Assembly (NCBI RefSeq): GCF_013087525.1
Contig: NZ_JABFCS010000001.1
Coordinates: 806,001-870,000 of the forward strand
Direction of reading: 5' to 3'
From: Ramlibacter montanisoli
GTDB taxonomy: Bacteria; Pseudomonadota; Gammaproteobacteria; Burkholderiales; Burkholderiaceae_C
DNA: 64,000 nucleotides
Part shown: positions 10,419 through 19,622 of the stretch, in pieces
Position numbering within the stretch: the first letter of the stretch is position 1
Layout of the letters: each line of letters opens with the position of its first letter
Notes under the pieces: model-generated
Told to the model about the DNA's origin: nothing
What the model saw: the letters and a program-made list of their open reading frames with translations, nothing else
The model's database searches: none
Made by a program: the position numbers and the translations under genes

Positions 10419-11539
10419 CTACTTCTCGACGACGAACTTGCCGCCGGTGACCTTGAGCATCACGCCGGTTTCATTCGTGTAGCCCCAGTGGTCGTCCTTG
10501 CTCCAGTTCATCACGCCGTGCGCGAAGACGGTGCGGCCCATGGTCTCGAAGGCGTCGCGCAGCGCGGCGCGGAACTCGGGCGTGCCGGGCTTGGCCTTCT
10601 TCAGCGCGATCGGCACGGCCTTCTCCAGCGCGATGGCGGCGTCATAGGAGTGGCCGGCGAACTGGTTGGGCGCGCCGAAGGCCTTGTCGTACTTGCCGAA
10701 GAAGTCCATCGCCACCTTCTTGGACGGATGGTTGTCGGGCGCTGCTCGCCGACCATCGCCGGGCCGGACACGACGTAGGTGCCTTCCACGGCCTTGCCGC
10801 CGATGCGCATCAGGTCCTGCGTGGCCGCGGCGTGCGTCTGGTAGATCCTGCCCTTGTAGCCGCGCTCGACCAGCGCCATCTGCGGCATCGCGGCACCGGA
10901 GCCGGAAGCCACGACCAGCATCGCGTCCGGGTTGGCCGACGTCAGCTTCAGGGCCTGCGGCGTGACGCTGGTGTCGGTCCGCGCGAAGCGCTCGGCGGCA
11001 ACGATCTTCATGCCGGCCTTCTCGGCCAGCGGCGTCAGGGCCTTGAGCCACAGCTCGCCATAGGCGTCGGTGTAGCCCAGGAAGCCGATGGTCTTGATGT
11101 TCTGCTTCTTCATGTGCTCCACGACGGCGTGGGCCATGACGTCGTTGCCCTGCGGCAGGCGGAACAGCCACGGGCTGTCGCCACCGACCGGGGAGGCGGC
11201 GAGCTGCACCGTCTTGAACTCCGTCGCCACCGGCGTCATGGCGCCGGCCACGGGCGTGAGGCAGGAGCCGATGATCAGGTCCACCTTGTCCTCGGTGACG
11301 AAGCGGCGCGCGTTGCTCACGCCCTTGCCCGGGTCGGACGCGTCGTCGAGGATGATCAGGTTGACCTTCTCGCCCGCGATCTCCTTGGGGAAGAGCTTGA
11401 ACTGGTTGTTCATCGGGATGCCGAGGCCGGAGCCCGGGCCGGTGAGCGACAGGCTCACGCCGATGTTGATGTCCGCGAGGGCGGCGCCGGCGGCGGCGAG
11501 GGTGACCGCCGCGGCGATCAGGGAGCGTACGAGTTTCAT
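10419..11539 (-). CDS. Liv-type ABC transporter substrate-binding protein (frameshifted)
   Basis: Periplasmic binding protein of the Leu/Ile/Val-binding family. The signal peptide is MKLVRSLIAAAVTLAAAGAALA, followed by the family start DINIGVSLSLTGPGSGLG. The first 250 residues run to MVGEQ, then the frame breaks near 10740 and resumes as PDNHPSKKVAMDFFGKYDKAFG through VTGGKFVVEK. One missing base (GAGCAG-C-GCCC) explains this, giving about 373 aa, normal for the family. Members next to aromatic-acid genes often bind hydroxycinnamates or benzoates rather than amino acids; that ligand is inferred from the CoA-ligase neighbour. Confidence 0.88.
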
Positions 11540-11570
11540 CTTCTGTCTCCGGGTTGAAAGTTTCTCAAGA

Positions 11571-12356
11571 TCAGCGCGGCGCCATGCGCAGCGCGCCGTC
11601 GAGGCGGATCACCTCGCCATTGAGGTGGGTGTTGGTGACGATATGGCAGGCGAGCTGGGCGAACTCTTCGGGTTTGCCCAGGCGCTGCGGGAAGGGAATC
11701 GACGCCGCCAGCGACTGCTGCACAGTCTCCGGCAGTTGGCGCATCAGCGGCGTGGCGAACAGGCCCGGCGCGATGGTGCACACCCGGATGCCGTGCTGCG
11801 CGAGGTCGCGCGCCATCGGCAGCGTCATGCCCACCAGCCCGCCCTTGGACGCGCTGTAGGCCTGCTGGCCGACCTGGCCGTCGAAGGCTGCGACCGAGGC
11901 GGTGAACAGCATGACGCCACGCTCGTTGTCCTCCAGCGGCGCGAGCTTCGCGCATTCGGCGGCGAACAGGCGGCTGGCGTTGTAGGTGCCGATGAGGTTG
12001 ATGTTCACGACGCGCGCGAACTCCTCCAGCGGCGCCGGGCTGCCGTCCTTCTGCACGATGCGCCTGGCGGTGCCGATGCCGGCGATGTTCATCAGGATGC
12101 GCGCCGGGCCGTGTTTCGCGGCGGCCTTGGCAATGGCCGCGGCCATGCTGTCGGCGCTGGTGATGTCGCACTGGCAGGCCACGGCGGAGCCGTTTCCAGA
12201 TTGCCCGCCGATGTCCGCCGCCACCTTTTCGGCCAGCTCCATGTTGACGTCGAGCACCGCGACCTTGGCGCCCATGCGCGCCAGCTCGCGCGCGGTGGCT
12301 TCGCCGAGGCCGGAGGCGCCACCGGTGACCAGCGCGGCCTGTCCCTGGATGTTCAT
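11571..12356 (-). CDS. SDR family dehydrogenase, 3-hydroxyacyl-CoA dehydrogenase-like
   Basis: A 261-aa classical short-chain dehydrogenase/reductase. The NAD-binding TGGASGLG is at residues 11-18, and the catalytic Tyr-Lys is QQAYSASKGG. The sequence resembles HSD17B10-type 3-hydroxyacyl-CoA dehydrogenases. The C-terminus EVIRLDGALRM is typical of that group. The ATG overlaps the stop of the CoA-ligase gene by four bases (ATGA). With the crotonase and CoA ligase it could carry out a beta-oxidation-like shortening of a phenylpropenoyl-CoA; this pathway role is inferred from context. Confidence 0.85.
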   Translation of the reverse strand: MNIQGQAALVTGGASGLGEATARELARMGAKVAVLDVNMELAEKVAADIGGQSGNGSAVACQCDITSADSMAAAIAKAAAKHGPARILMNIAGIGTARRIVQKDGSPAPLEEFARVVNINLIGTYNASRLFAAECAKLAPLEDNERGVMLFTASVAAFDGQVGQQAYSASKGGLVGMTLPMARDLAQHGIRVCTIAPGLFATPLMRQLPETVQQSLAASIPFPQRLGKPEEFAQLACHIVTNTHLNGEVIRLDGALRMAPR

Positions 12357-14233
12357 GCGTTCTCCTTGGTGGGCTTGAGCGTGAAGGGCAGGCGCTCGTC
12401 GTGGAAGGCCTGCACCAGCGCGTCGCGGTGCTTGAGCACGGCGCGCTGGTTGATCGATCCCTTGTCGGTGACCTCGCCCTTGTCGATGGAGGGTGGCTCG
12501 TGCATCAGGTGCAGGCGCGCGACGCGGTTGGCGCTGCCGGTGCCGCCCGGCGCGAGCGCGTCGACCACGCCCTGGAAGTGGTCCTGCACTGCCGCGCTTT
12601 CCAGCACTTCCTTCAGCGGCGCATCGGCCGGCAGGTGCGGCGCGAGCTGCCGGATCTTCTGCGTGGGAAACAAGAGGGCTCCCACCTCGTTGCGGTTCAG
12701 CCCGGTGATCACGGCGTCCTGCGTGTAGGGCGCGCCGGCGGCGATGATCTTCGCGCGCAGCGGCCCGACGCTGACGAAGGTGCCGGTGGCGAGCTTGAAG
12801 TCCTCGGCGATGCGGCCGTCGAACTTCAGGCCCAGGTGCGGGTTGGCCTCGTCGATCCAGAGCACGGCGTCGCCGGTGCGAAAGAACCCTTCCTCGTCGA
12901 AGCAGTCCTGGCTGGCTTCCGGGTTGCGCCAGTAGCCCGGCGTGACGTTCGGGCCCTTGTAGCGGATCTCGGTCTTGCCTTCCAGCGGCACCAGCTTCAG
13001 TTCCATGCCGGGCGTGGGCAGGCCCAGGTAGCCGGACTTCACCTCCGGGTTGGTGATGAACACCGCGAAGGGCGAGGACTCGGTCATGCCCAGGCCGGTG
13101 CCCATCACGATGCGCTCGCCGATCTCCGCTTCCTGCACCTCGTGCAGCAGGTCCCAGATCGGCTGCGCCAGCGCGGCGCCGGCGTAGAAGAACATGCGAA
13201 CGCGCGACAGCAGCTTCTTGCGCAGCACCGCGTCGGACTGCATGGCATGCGCGATCGCCTCGAAGCCGGTCGGCACGTTGAAGTACACGGTGGGCGCGAT
13301 CTCGCGCAGGTTGCGCAGGGTCTCCTGCACCAGCGCGGGCGTCGGCTTGCCGTCGTCGATGTAGAGCGTGCCGCCGTTGTAGATCGTCAGGCCCACGTTG
13401 TGGTTGCCGCCGAAGGTGTGGTTCCAGGGCAGCCAGTCCACCAGCACCGGCGGCTCCTCGGCCAGCACCGGCATGGACTGGCGCATCTGCTGCTGGTTGG
13501 CGCACCACATCGCATGGGTGTTGATCACCGCCTTGGGCAGCTTGGTGGAGCCGGAGGTGAAGAGGAACTTGACGATGGTGTCGGGCCCGGTGGCCTGCAT
13601 CGCGGCCTCCACGGCGGGTGTCGGCTGCGTGGAGAGCAAGCTTGCCAGCGGCGTTGTTTCTCGGCCTTCGATGCGGCCCTCGCCGAGCACCACTTCCACG
13701 TCCTGGCCGACGGCGGCCTGCACGGCGCGGGCATAGCGCGCGTCGGGGGCGAACACGAGACCCGGCGTCAGCGTGGTCAGCACGTGCCGCAGCTTGTCGA
13801 AGTCCTGGCTGACCAGCGAATAGGCGGGCGACACCGGGCAGTGCGGGATGCCGACGTAGAGCGCGCCCAGTGCGACGAGGGCGTGCTCCAGGCTGTTCTC
13901 GCCGAGGATGGCCACGGGCCGCTCGGCATTCAGGCCGCGGTCCAGCAGCGCCTGGCCGATGCTGCGCGCGCGCTCCAGTGCCTCGCGCCAGGTGACGGTC
14001 TGCCAGTCGCCGGTGCTGCCGTCGGCGTTGCGCTTGCGGCGCGCCATGAAGATGCGATCGGGCTGCTTTTCGGCCAAGTGCACCAGCCGGTCCGTCATGC
14101 GGCGGGCGTGGTCCTCCAGCGGTTGCTCGGCGCGCAGGTAGCGCACGCCGTTCGCGCCCTCGCGCAGGATGGCGCGCGTCACGCCGAAGCGCAGCGGGCG
14201 GTATCGGGCGTGGGCACTCTGCGGCGCTCTCAT
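12353..14233 (-). CDS. Feruloyl-CoA synthase-like aryl-CoA ligase
   Basis: A 626-aa member of the ANL (acyl-adenylate) superfamily, close to bacterial feruloyl-CoA synthases, which activate ferulate, caffeate or p-coumarate with ATP and CoA. The P-loop is KFLFTSGSTKLPKAV, followed by NHTFGGNHN, the GTGLGMTESSP adenylate-binding segment, FFRTGDAV, and DGRIAEDFKLATGTFVSVGPLR near the hinge, a pattern peculiar to feruloyl-CoA synthases. The ATG at 14233 (MRAPQSAHARYRPLRFG) is the best start; longer readings enter the crotonase spacer. It lies between the crotonase and SDR genes, followed by transporter genes. Confidence 0.88.
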   Translation of the reverse strand: MRAPQSAHARYRPLRFGVTRAILREGANGVRYLRAEQPLEDHARRMTDRLVHLAEKQPDRIFMARRKRNADGSTGDWQTVTWREALERARSIGQALLDRGLNAERPVAILGENSLEHALVALGALYVGIPHCPVSPAYSLVSQDFDKLRHVLTTLTPGLVFAPDARYARAVQAAVGQDVEVVLGEGRIEGRETTPLASLLSTQPTPAVEAAMQATGPDTIVKFLFTSGSTKLPKAVINTHAMWCANQQQMRQSMPVLAEEPPVLVDWLPWNHTFGGNHNVGLTIYNGGTLYIDDGKPTPALVQETLRNLREIAPTVYFNVPTGFEAIAHAMQSDAVLRKKLLSRVRMFFYAGAALAQPIWDLLHEVQEAEIGERIVMGTGLGMTESSPFAVFITNPEVKSGYLGLPTPGMELKLVPLEGKTEIRYKGPNVTPGYWRNPEASQDCFDEEGFFRTGDAVLWIDEANPHLGLKFDGRIAEDFKLATGTFVSVGPLRAKIIAAGAPYTQDAVITGLNRNEVGALLFPTQKIRQLAPHLPADAPLKEVLESAAVQDHFQGVVDALAPGGTGSANRVARLHLMHEPPSIDKGEVTDKGSINQRAVLKHRDALVQAFHDERLPFTLKPTKENA

Positions 14234-14258
14234 GTCGTCTCCTCGCATGCGGGTGCGC

Positions 14259-15034
14259 TCAGCTCTTGCCGACCTTGGCGGCACGGCCTTCCAGGAAGTC
14301 GCGCACGCGCTCCTTGGCCTCGGGCGCGCTCTGGGCGATGGCGGCCATGAGCGCCTCCGTGAAGAAGCCCTGGTCGGCGGGCTGCTCGGCGATGCGCGGC
14401 AGCGCGTGCATCAGCGCGTAATTGGTCAGCGGCGCGTTCTCGGCGACGCGGCGCGCGAGTTCGATCGCCTTGGTGACCGCCTGGCCGGCGGGCACCAGGT
14501 ACTGCGCGAAGCCGGCGCGCTCGCCTTCCTCGGCCTGGTACACGCGGCCGGTGAGCATCATGTCGGCCATGCGCGCCGCGCCGATCAGGCGCGGGATGCG
14601 CACCGCGCCGCCGCCGCCCACGAAGATGCCGCGCGAGCCTTCCGGCAGCGCGTAGAAGGTGGTGGCGTCGGCCACGCGGATGTGGCAGGACGCGGCCAGC
14701 TCCAGGCCGCCGCCGACCACCGCGCCGTGCAGCGCGGCAATGACGGGAACGGGGCCGTATTGCACCTCCTCCAGGCAGGCGTGCCACATGCGCGAGTGGT
14801 GCAGGCCGGCGCCGGCGTCGCGCTCCTTGAGTTCGGACAGGTCCAGCCCCGCGCAGAAATGGTCGCCGGCGCCGTCGAGCACGGCCGCGCGCACCGTGGT
14901 GGGCAGGTTCTGGAAGGTGTCGCGAACGCCGAGCACAAGCGCGTCCGACAGCGCGTTGCGCTTGGCCGGCCGGTTCAGGCGATGATCGCGATCTCGCCGT
15001 CGATCTCGAGCTGGATGTCTTTGATGGGGGTCAT
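14259..15034 (-). CDS. Enoyl-CoA hydratase/isomerase family protein (frameshifted)
   Basis: Crotonase-fold enzyme acting on CoA thioesters. The ATG at 15034 gives MTPIKDIQLEIDGEIAII, then a stop by frameshift. One extra base at 14980-14981 (ATCATC-C-GCCTG) restores RLNRPAKRNALSDALVLG and the rest. Oxyanion-hole segments are HFCAGLDLSEL and GAVVGGGLELAASCHIRVAD, and the usual second acid region is PEGSRGIFVGGGGAVR. Length is 258 aa. It is not close to the classical feruloyl-CoA hydratase-lyase (Ech), so side-chain cleavage cannot be assumed. First gene of the minus-strand operon, divergent from the amidohydrolase gene. Confidence 0.85.
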
Positions 15035-15061
15035 GAAGCGTTTGCGGAGTGGGCGGATTGT

Positions 15062-15074
15062 TTGTTATAAACAA
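15062..15074. promoter_or_regulatory. Candidate operator in the divergent echA/amidohydrolase gap
   Basis: The AT-rich dyad TTGTT-ATA-AACAA stands out in the 103-base gap between the divergent echA (start 15034) and amidohydrolase (start 15138) genes. MarR-family repressors commonly bind TTG...CAA dyads, and a marR gene ends the echA operon. A link is inferred. Confidence 0.45.
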
Positions 15075-15137
15075 TAACCAAATCAAGGCCGCCAACCTAG
15101 GGGATTACCCTGGGAAGGCACAGATCCCGGAGACAAG

Positions 15138-16000
15138 ATGGACCACGCGAACCTGGTCGCGATCGACGTGCACACGCATGCCGAAGTGAGCTGCTGGAAC
15201 CCCTTCGACAACTACGGCGAGGAGTACGACCGCGCGGCGGACAAGTACTTCCGCAGCAACCGCCGGCCGACGATCGCCGAGACCATCGCCTACTACCGCG
15301 AACGCAAGATCGGGCTGGTGATGTTCACGGTGGACAGCGAGTCCAAGCTGGGCCGCCGCCGCATCCCCAACGAGGAGATCGCGCAGGCCGCGCGCGAGAA
15401 CAGCGACATGATGGTCGCCTTCGCCAGCATCGATCCGCACAAGGGCAAGATGGGCGCGCGCGAAGCCGAACGCCTGATCAAGGAAGAGGGCGTCAAGGGC
15501 TTCAAGTTCCATCCGACGGTGCAGGGCTACCACCCCTACGACAAGATGGCCTGGCCGATCTACGAGGTGATCAACGCGCACAGGATGCCGACGATCTTCC
15601 ACACCGGCCACAGCGGCATCGGCTCGGGCATGCGCTGCGGCGGCGGCCTGCGGCTGGAGTACAGCAACCCGATGCACCTGGACGACGTCGCGATCGACTT
15701 CCCCGACATGCAGATCGTGATGGCGCATCCCAGCTTCCCTGGCAGGACGAGGCGCTCTCGGTGGCCACGCACAAGCCCAACGTGTGGATCGACCTCTCGG
15801 GCTGGAGCCCGAAGTACTTCCCCAAGCAGCTCGTTCAGTACGCCAACACGCTGCTGAAGGACCGCATCCTGTTCGGCAGCGACTACCCGCTGATCACGCC
15901 GGAGCGCTGGATGAAGGACTTCGAGGAAGCCGGCTTCAAGCCCGAGGTGATGCCCGGCATCCTGAAGGGCAACGCGGTGCGCCTGCTGGGGCTGGCGTGA
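15138..16000 (+). CDS. Amidohydrolase family 2 protein (frameshifted)
   Basis: A metal-dependent TIM-barrel hydrolase/decarboxylase of the ACMSD-like amidohydrolase_2 family, about 287 aa. The metal ligands begin with IDVHTHAEV at residues 9-17. Later comes TIFHTGHSGIGSG, IVMAHPSFP and, after the break, LFGSDYPLITPERW near the C-terminus, with the last metal-site Asp. The frame breaks at 15737-15739, where CC should be CCC to read HPSFPWQDEALSVATHKPNVW. A clean start at 15138 is preceded by GGAGACAAG. It is co-directional with the acyl-CoA ligase gene 90 bases on. Substrate unknown; the setting suggests an aromatic or cyclic acid. Confidence 0.82.
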
Positions 16001-16029
16001 GCGCCGCACGGCCGCCCGAAGGCGCTCGC

Positions 16030-16049
16030 CCCCTCCGCTTGCGGAGGGG
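16030..16049. repeat. Short G/C hairpin between two plus-strand genes
   Basis: CCCCTCCGC-TT-GCGGAGGGG is a perfect palindrome in the 89-base gap between the amidohydrolase stop and the acyl-CoA ligase GTG. It has no T-run, so it is not an obvious terminator. It resembles the family of palindromes found elsewhere in the window in composition only. Confidence 0.5.
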
Positions 16050-16089
16050 AGGCGCAGGCCGCGCAGCGGGCAAGCCTGGGGGAGGCTTC

Positions 16090-17904
16090 GTGAGAGCCTT
16101 CTTCCGCGGCCTCGCCGACATCGAGGCCCTGGAGCGCACGCCGTATGAAGAGGCGATCCCGGCGCGCACGACCTACGGATTGATCGCGCGTGCGGCGCAG
16201 CGTTTCGGCGAGCGCATCGCCTTCAGCTACCTGCCGGATGGCGAGCTCGCGAGCGCGCCGCAGCGCATCACGTACGCGCAGCTGCTGGCGAACGTCCACC
16301 GCGCGGCCAACCTGTTCCGCCGGCTCGGCGTGGGCCCCGACGACGCGGTCGCCATCCTCGCACCGAACATTCCCGCGACGCACTACGCGCTGTGGGGCGC
16401 GCAGGTGGCGGGCCGCGCCTGCCCGATCAACTTCATGCTGCAGCCCGACCACGTCGCGGCGCTGCTCGATGCCAGCGGCGCCAAGGTGGTGGTGGCCCTC
16501 GGGCCGGACGCGGAGCTCGACGTCTGGTCCGCGGTGCAGAAGGTGCCGGGCCTGTCCTCTCGCACCGTGCTGGCCATCGGCGGCAGCTTCGAGCAGGCGC
16601 TGGCGCAGGAAGCCGAGGTGCTGGACTTCGATCCCCAGCTCGCGCCGGAGCGCATCGCCGCGCTGTTCCACACCGGTGGCACGACCGGCGCGCCCAAGCT
16701 GGTACGGCACACGCACGGCAACGAGGCGCACACGGGCTGGTTCGCGCACCGCTTCTACGGCTTCGACCAGGAGACGGTGGAGGTGAACGGCTTCCCGCTG
16801 TTCCACGTCGCCGGGGCCTTCGTCTACGGGCTGGCGCTGCTGGCCATCGGCGGCACGCAGGTGCTGCCCACGGTCAGCGGCATGCGCAATGCGGCCTTCC
16901 TGCGCAACTACTGGAAGTTCTGCGAGCGCGAGCAGGTCACGGCGCTCGCCTGCGTGCCGACCATCCTGGCGGGCTTGTACAACCTGCCGGTGGATGCGGA
17001 CATCTCGCGGGTGCGGGTGGCCTACACCGGCGGCTCGCCGCTGCCCACCGAGCTGGCCGCGCGCTTCGAGAACACGCTGGGCATCGCCGTGCGCAACATC
17101 CTGGGCATGACGGAGTGCGCCGGGCTGGTGTCGATCGAACCCTTCCACGCGCCGCGCGTGCCCGGTTCGGCCGGGCTGCGGCTGCCGTACACCGAGGTGC
17201 GGATCGTGCCCTGGGGCGGCGCCAGCCTGTCACCGGGCCGGCAGTGCGCCACGGGCGAGACCGGCGTCGTCGTGCTGCGCGGGCCGAACGTCAGTCCCGG
17301 CTACACGGATGCGGCGCGCAATGCGGGCATGTTCGAACAGGGCTGGCTGGTGTCGGGCGACCTGGGCCACATCGACGCGCAGGGCTACCTGCACGTCACC
17401 GGCCGCGCCAAGGACGTGATCATCCGCGGCTCGCACAACATCGATCCGGGGCTGGTGGAGGACGCCTTCCTCGCGCATCCCGCGGTGGCCATGTGCGCGG
17501 TGGTCGGCGAGCCGGATCCGCATTCGGGCGAGGTGCCGGCGGCCTTCGTGACGCTCAAGCCGGGCATGCAGCTGGCAGGCGAGGCGGTGCTGCAGGACGT
17601 GGCCGGCAAGGTCTACGAGCGGCCGGCGGTGCCCAAGCGCGTGGTGGTGCTGGATGCGCTTCCGCTCACCGCGGTGGGCAAGGTGTACAAGCCGGCGCTG
17701 CGGTTGCGGGTGACGGAGCTGAAGCTTCAGGAGGTGCTGTCGGCGGCGGCGCCGGGGGTGGCGCTCCAGGTGACGGCGCGGGAGAAGGGCGCGGGATGCG
17801 TTGCCGACGTCACCGTGGACGCGGCGCGGGATCCCCGATTGGAGCAGCGCCTGCGCGAAGCACTCGGCGCGATTGCGGTAGAGACGACGATCGTTTTCCG
17901 GTAG
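16090..17904 (+). CDS. AMP-dependent acyl-CoA synthetase
   Basis: A 604-aa ANL-superfamily ligase that adenylates a carboxylic acid and transfers it to CoA. Motifs are ALFHTGGTTGAPKLVRHTH (P-loop), the LFHVAGAFVYG segment, ILGMTECAG, GWLVSGDLGHIDAQGYLHVTGRAKDVIIRG (hinge and Asp of the ribose site), and AVGKVYKPALR with the catalytic Lys near the C-terminus. GTG at 16090 is preceded by GGGGGAGG, a strong ribosome site; no better ATG exists. It extends past the usual end by about 50 residues. It is probably co-transcribed with the amidohydrolase. Substrate not determined. Confidence 0.88.
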   Translation: MRAFFRGLADIEALERTPYEEAIPARTTYGLIARAAQRFGERIAFSYLPDGELASAPQRITYAQLLANVHRAANLFRRLGVGPDDAVAILAPNIPATHYALWGAQVAGRACPINFMLQPDHVAALLDASGAKVVVALGPDAELDVWSAVQKVPGLSSRTVLAIGGSFEQALAQEAEVLDFDPQLAPERIAALFHTGGTTGAPKLVRHTHGNEAHTGWFAHRFYGFDQETVEVNGFPLFHVAGAFVYGLALLAIGGTQVLPTVSGMRNAAFLRNYWKFCEREQVTALACVPTILAGLYNLPVDADISRVRVAYTGGSPLPTELAARFENTLGIAVRNILGMTECAGLVSIEPFHAPRVPGSAGLRLPYTEVRIVPWGGASLSPGRQCATGETGVVVLRGPNVSPGYTDAARNAGMFEQGWLVSGDLGHIDAQGYLHVTGRAKDVIIRGSHNIDPGLVEDAFLAHPAVAMCAVVGEPDPHSGEVPAAFVTLKPGMQLAGEAVLQDVAGKVYERPAVPKRVVVLDALPLTAVGKVYKPALRLRVTELKLQEVLSAAAPGVALQVTAREKGAGCVADVTVDAARDPRLEQRLREALGAIAVETTIVFR

Positions 17905-17965
17905 GTTGGGCTTCGCGCCAGCGAACCCCAACGGCGGGGTGCGGCGAAGCCGCAGCCCACCCTAC
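17901..17965. repeat. REP-like element, family A, imperfect dyad
   Basis: GTAGGTTGGGCTTCGCG ... GCGAACCCCAACG on the left and CGAAGCCGCAGCCCACCCTAC on the right form an imperfect inverted repeat. It starts at the stop codon of the acyl-CoA ligase and lies between convergent genes. It shares the GTAGG...GCGAACCCC core with the elements at 4141, 53348 and 54354. Confidence 0.65.
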
Positions 17966-17975
17966 GGCAGGCGCG

Positions 17976-18584
17976 TCACCAGCCACCCTCCGCAAGCCAC
18001 GCATCGACGTCGGCCAGCCGGTCATTCCCCCAGAACGGCTCGCCATCCACCACGATGGTCGGCGAGCCGAAGATCCCCGCCTTGATCGATGCCGCCACCG
18101 CATTGCGCAGCAGCGTTGCCGCCTCGTCGCTCGCGGCTCCCGCGATCACCGCTGCCGCATCCAGCCCCTCGGGCAACCGGATCGCCCCCACCGCCTCCGG
18201 CGTCGACAGGTCGCGTCCCTCGGCCCAGAACGCGTGGAAAAGCGCATGCGCCATGGGCGCCGCCAGTCTCGGGTGGTGCTGCTTGACCCAGTAGAAGGCC
18301 CGCGCCGGCGGCAGCGGATTGCCCACCGACGCGTTCAGGTCGCGGCCGAGCCGCACGCCCGCGCGGCGGGCCAGCCGCAGCACGTCGCGCCGGACGTAGT
18401 CGCCCTTGAGCGGCGTGTCCAGCAGGGGCTTGAGGCCCATGACCTTGAGCACGGCCACGCCGAGCAGCATGGGCCTCCAGTCCACCGTCCGGCCGTGGTG
18501 GGCTGCCAGCGCCTCGATCCGCCGGCTGGCGAAGTAGCCATAGGGCGAGATGAAGTCGAAATAGAAGGCAAGCGGGGCGGCCAT
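17976..18584 (-). CDS. 2-hydroxychromene-2-carboxylate isomerase-like protein (DsbA/kappa-GST family)
   Basis: A 202-aa thioredoxin-fold protein of the DsbA-like kappa-GST family. In naphthalene degraders such enzymes isomerise 2-hydroxychromene-2-carboxylate using glutathione. The N-terminus FYFDFISPYGYFASRRIE has the catalytic Ser in place of the DsbA CXXC. GIFGSPTIVVDGEPFWGNDRL near the C-terminus is the cis-Pro/glutathione-site signature. It has no signal peptide. It stands alone between convergent and divergent neighbours, so its true substrate may be a different GSH-dependent reaction. Confidence 0.85.
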   Translation of the reverse strand: MAAPLAFYFDFISPYGYFASRRIEALAAHHGRTVDWRPMLLGVAVLKVMGLKPLLDTPLKGDYVRRDVLRLARRAGVRLGRDLNASVGNPLPPARAFYWVKQHHPRLAAPMAHALFHAFWAEGRDLSTPEAVGAIRLPEGLDAAAVIAGAASDEAATLLRNAVAASIKAGIFGSPTIVVDGEPFWGNDRLADVDAWLAEGGW

Positions 18585-18734
18585 GGCCGGAGCTTACAGT
18601 TTGTGCTCGACCGTTGCATCGGCTCACGCGCCGACGGCATCGCCGCTGACGCGGACGAGCTGCAACTCCAGGGAATAAGCCCGTTCTAACCCCCATGGAA
18701 CAGCTGAAAGCCAGCGGGGGAGGGGACCTATCTG

Positions 18735-19622
18735 ATGGTGGACTACCTCATCGGCGTCGACGGCGGTGGCAGCGGCACCCGCGCGCTGGTCCACCGTGTC
18801 CGCGGCGAAGTGGTGGGCACCGGCCTGGCCGGCCCGTCGGCGCTGCAGCAAGGCATCCCGCAGGCCTGGGACAACGTGCTGGCGGCGGTCCGCCGCGGCT
18901 TCGAAGCCGGCGGCGTGGCGGTGCCGCCCTGGCAGCGCTGCGCGCTCGCCGCCGGCCTGTCGGGCGTGAGTCACGCCCCTGGCGCGAGGACTTCCTCCTG
19001 CGCAACCCCGGCTTCGGCGTGCTCGAAGCGGAGACCGATTCCTTCACCATGCTGATGGGCGCGCACGGCGGGCAGCCGGGCGCCATCCTCATCGCCGGCA
19101 CCGGCAGCATCGCCGAAGCGCTCCGCGCCGACGGCAGCCGCGCTACAGTCGGTGGATGGGGATTCCGCGTGGGTGACGAAGGAAGCGGCGGCTGGCTCGG
19201 CCTGCAGGCCGTGCGCCATGGCCTGGCCGCGTTCGACGGGCGCGTCAACGCCAGCCCGCTGGCGCGCCGCGTCTGGATGCATTGCGGCGACGAGCGCGAG
19301 GCGCTGCAGGAATGGTGCGCCACCGCCGGCCAGTTCGAATTCGCCCAGCTTCGCCCGCGCCGTCTTCGAATGCGAAGCGACCGACCCGGCCGCCGCCCGC
19401 CTGCTGGAGCAGGCGACGCTCGCGCTGGAGGACCTCGCGCTGGCCATCGATCCGCGCGGCAAGCTGCCGCTGGCCGTCAGCGGCAGCATCGGCGAGCGGC
19501 TGGTGCCCCGCATGCGTCCGTTCGTGCGCAGCCGCATCGTCGCGGCCAGGGCCGGGGCCGCGGAGGGCGCGCTGATGGTCGCGCGCCGCGCCGCCAGGAA
19601 AGAGACGGAAGCCGCCCTGTGA
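18735..19622 (+). CDS. N-acetylglucosamine/glucosamine kinase-like, BadF/BadG ATPase family (two frameshifts)
   Basis: An ASKHA-fold sugar kinase of the BadF/BadG/BcrA family, about 295 aa. The N-terminus YLIGVDGGGSGTRALV is the phosphate-1 loop, and ILIAGTGSIAEA the second phosphate region. The later segment PLAVSGSIGERLVPRMRPF closes the ATP site. The frame breaks at 18976-18979 (four C, five expected: SHAPWREDFLL) and at about 19344-19346 (before SFARAVFECEATDP). Both sit at C runs. ATG 18735 follows GGGGGAGGGG. Its stop overlaps the nagA GTG by four bases. It likely supplies phosphorylated amino sugar to NagA and the SIS enzyme. Confidence 0.8.
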
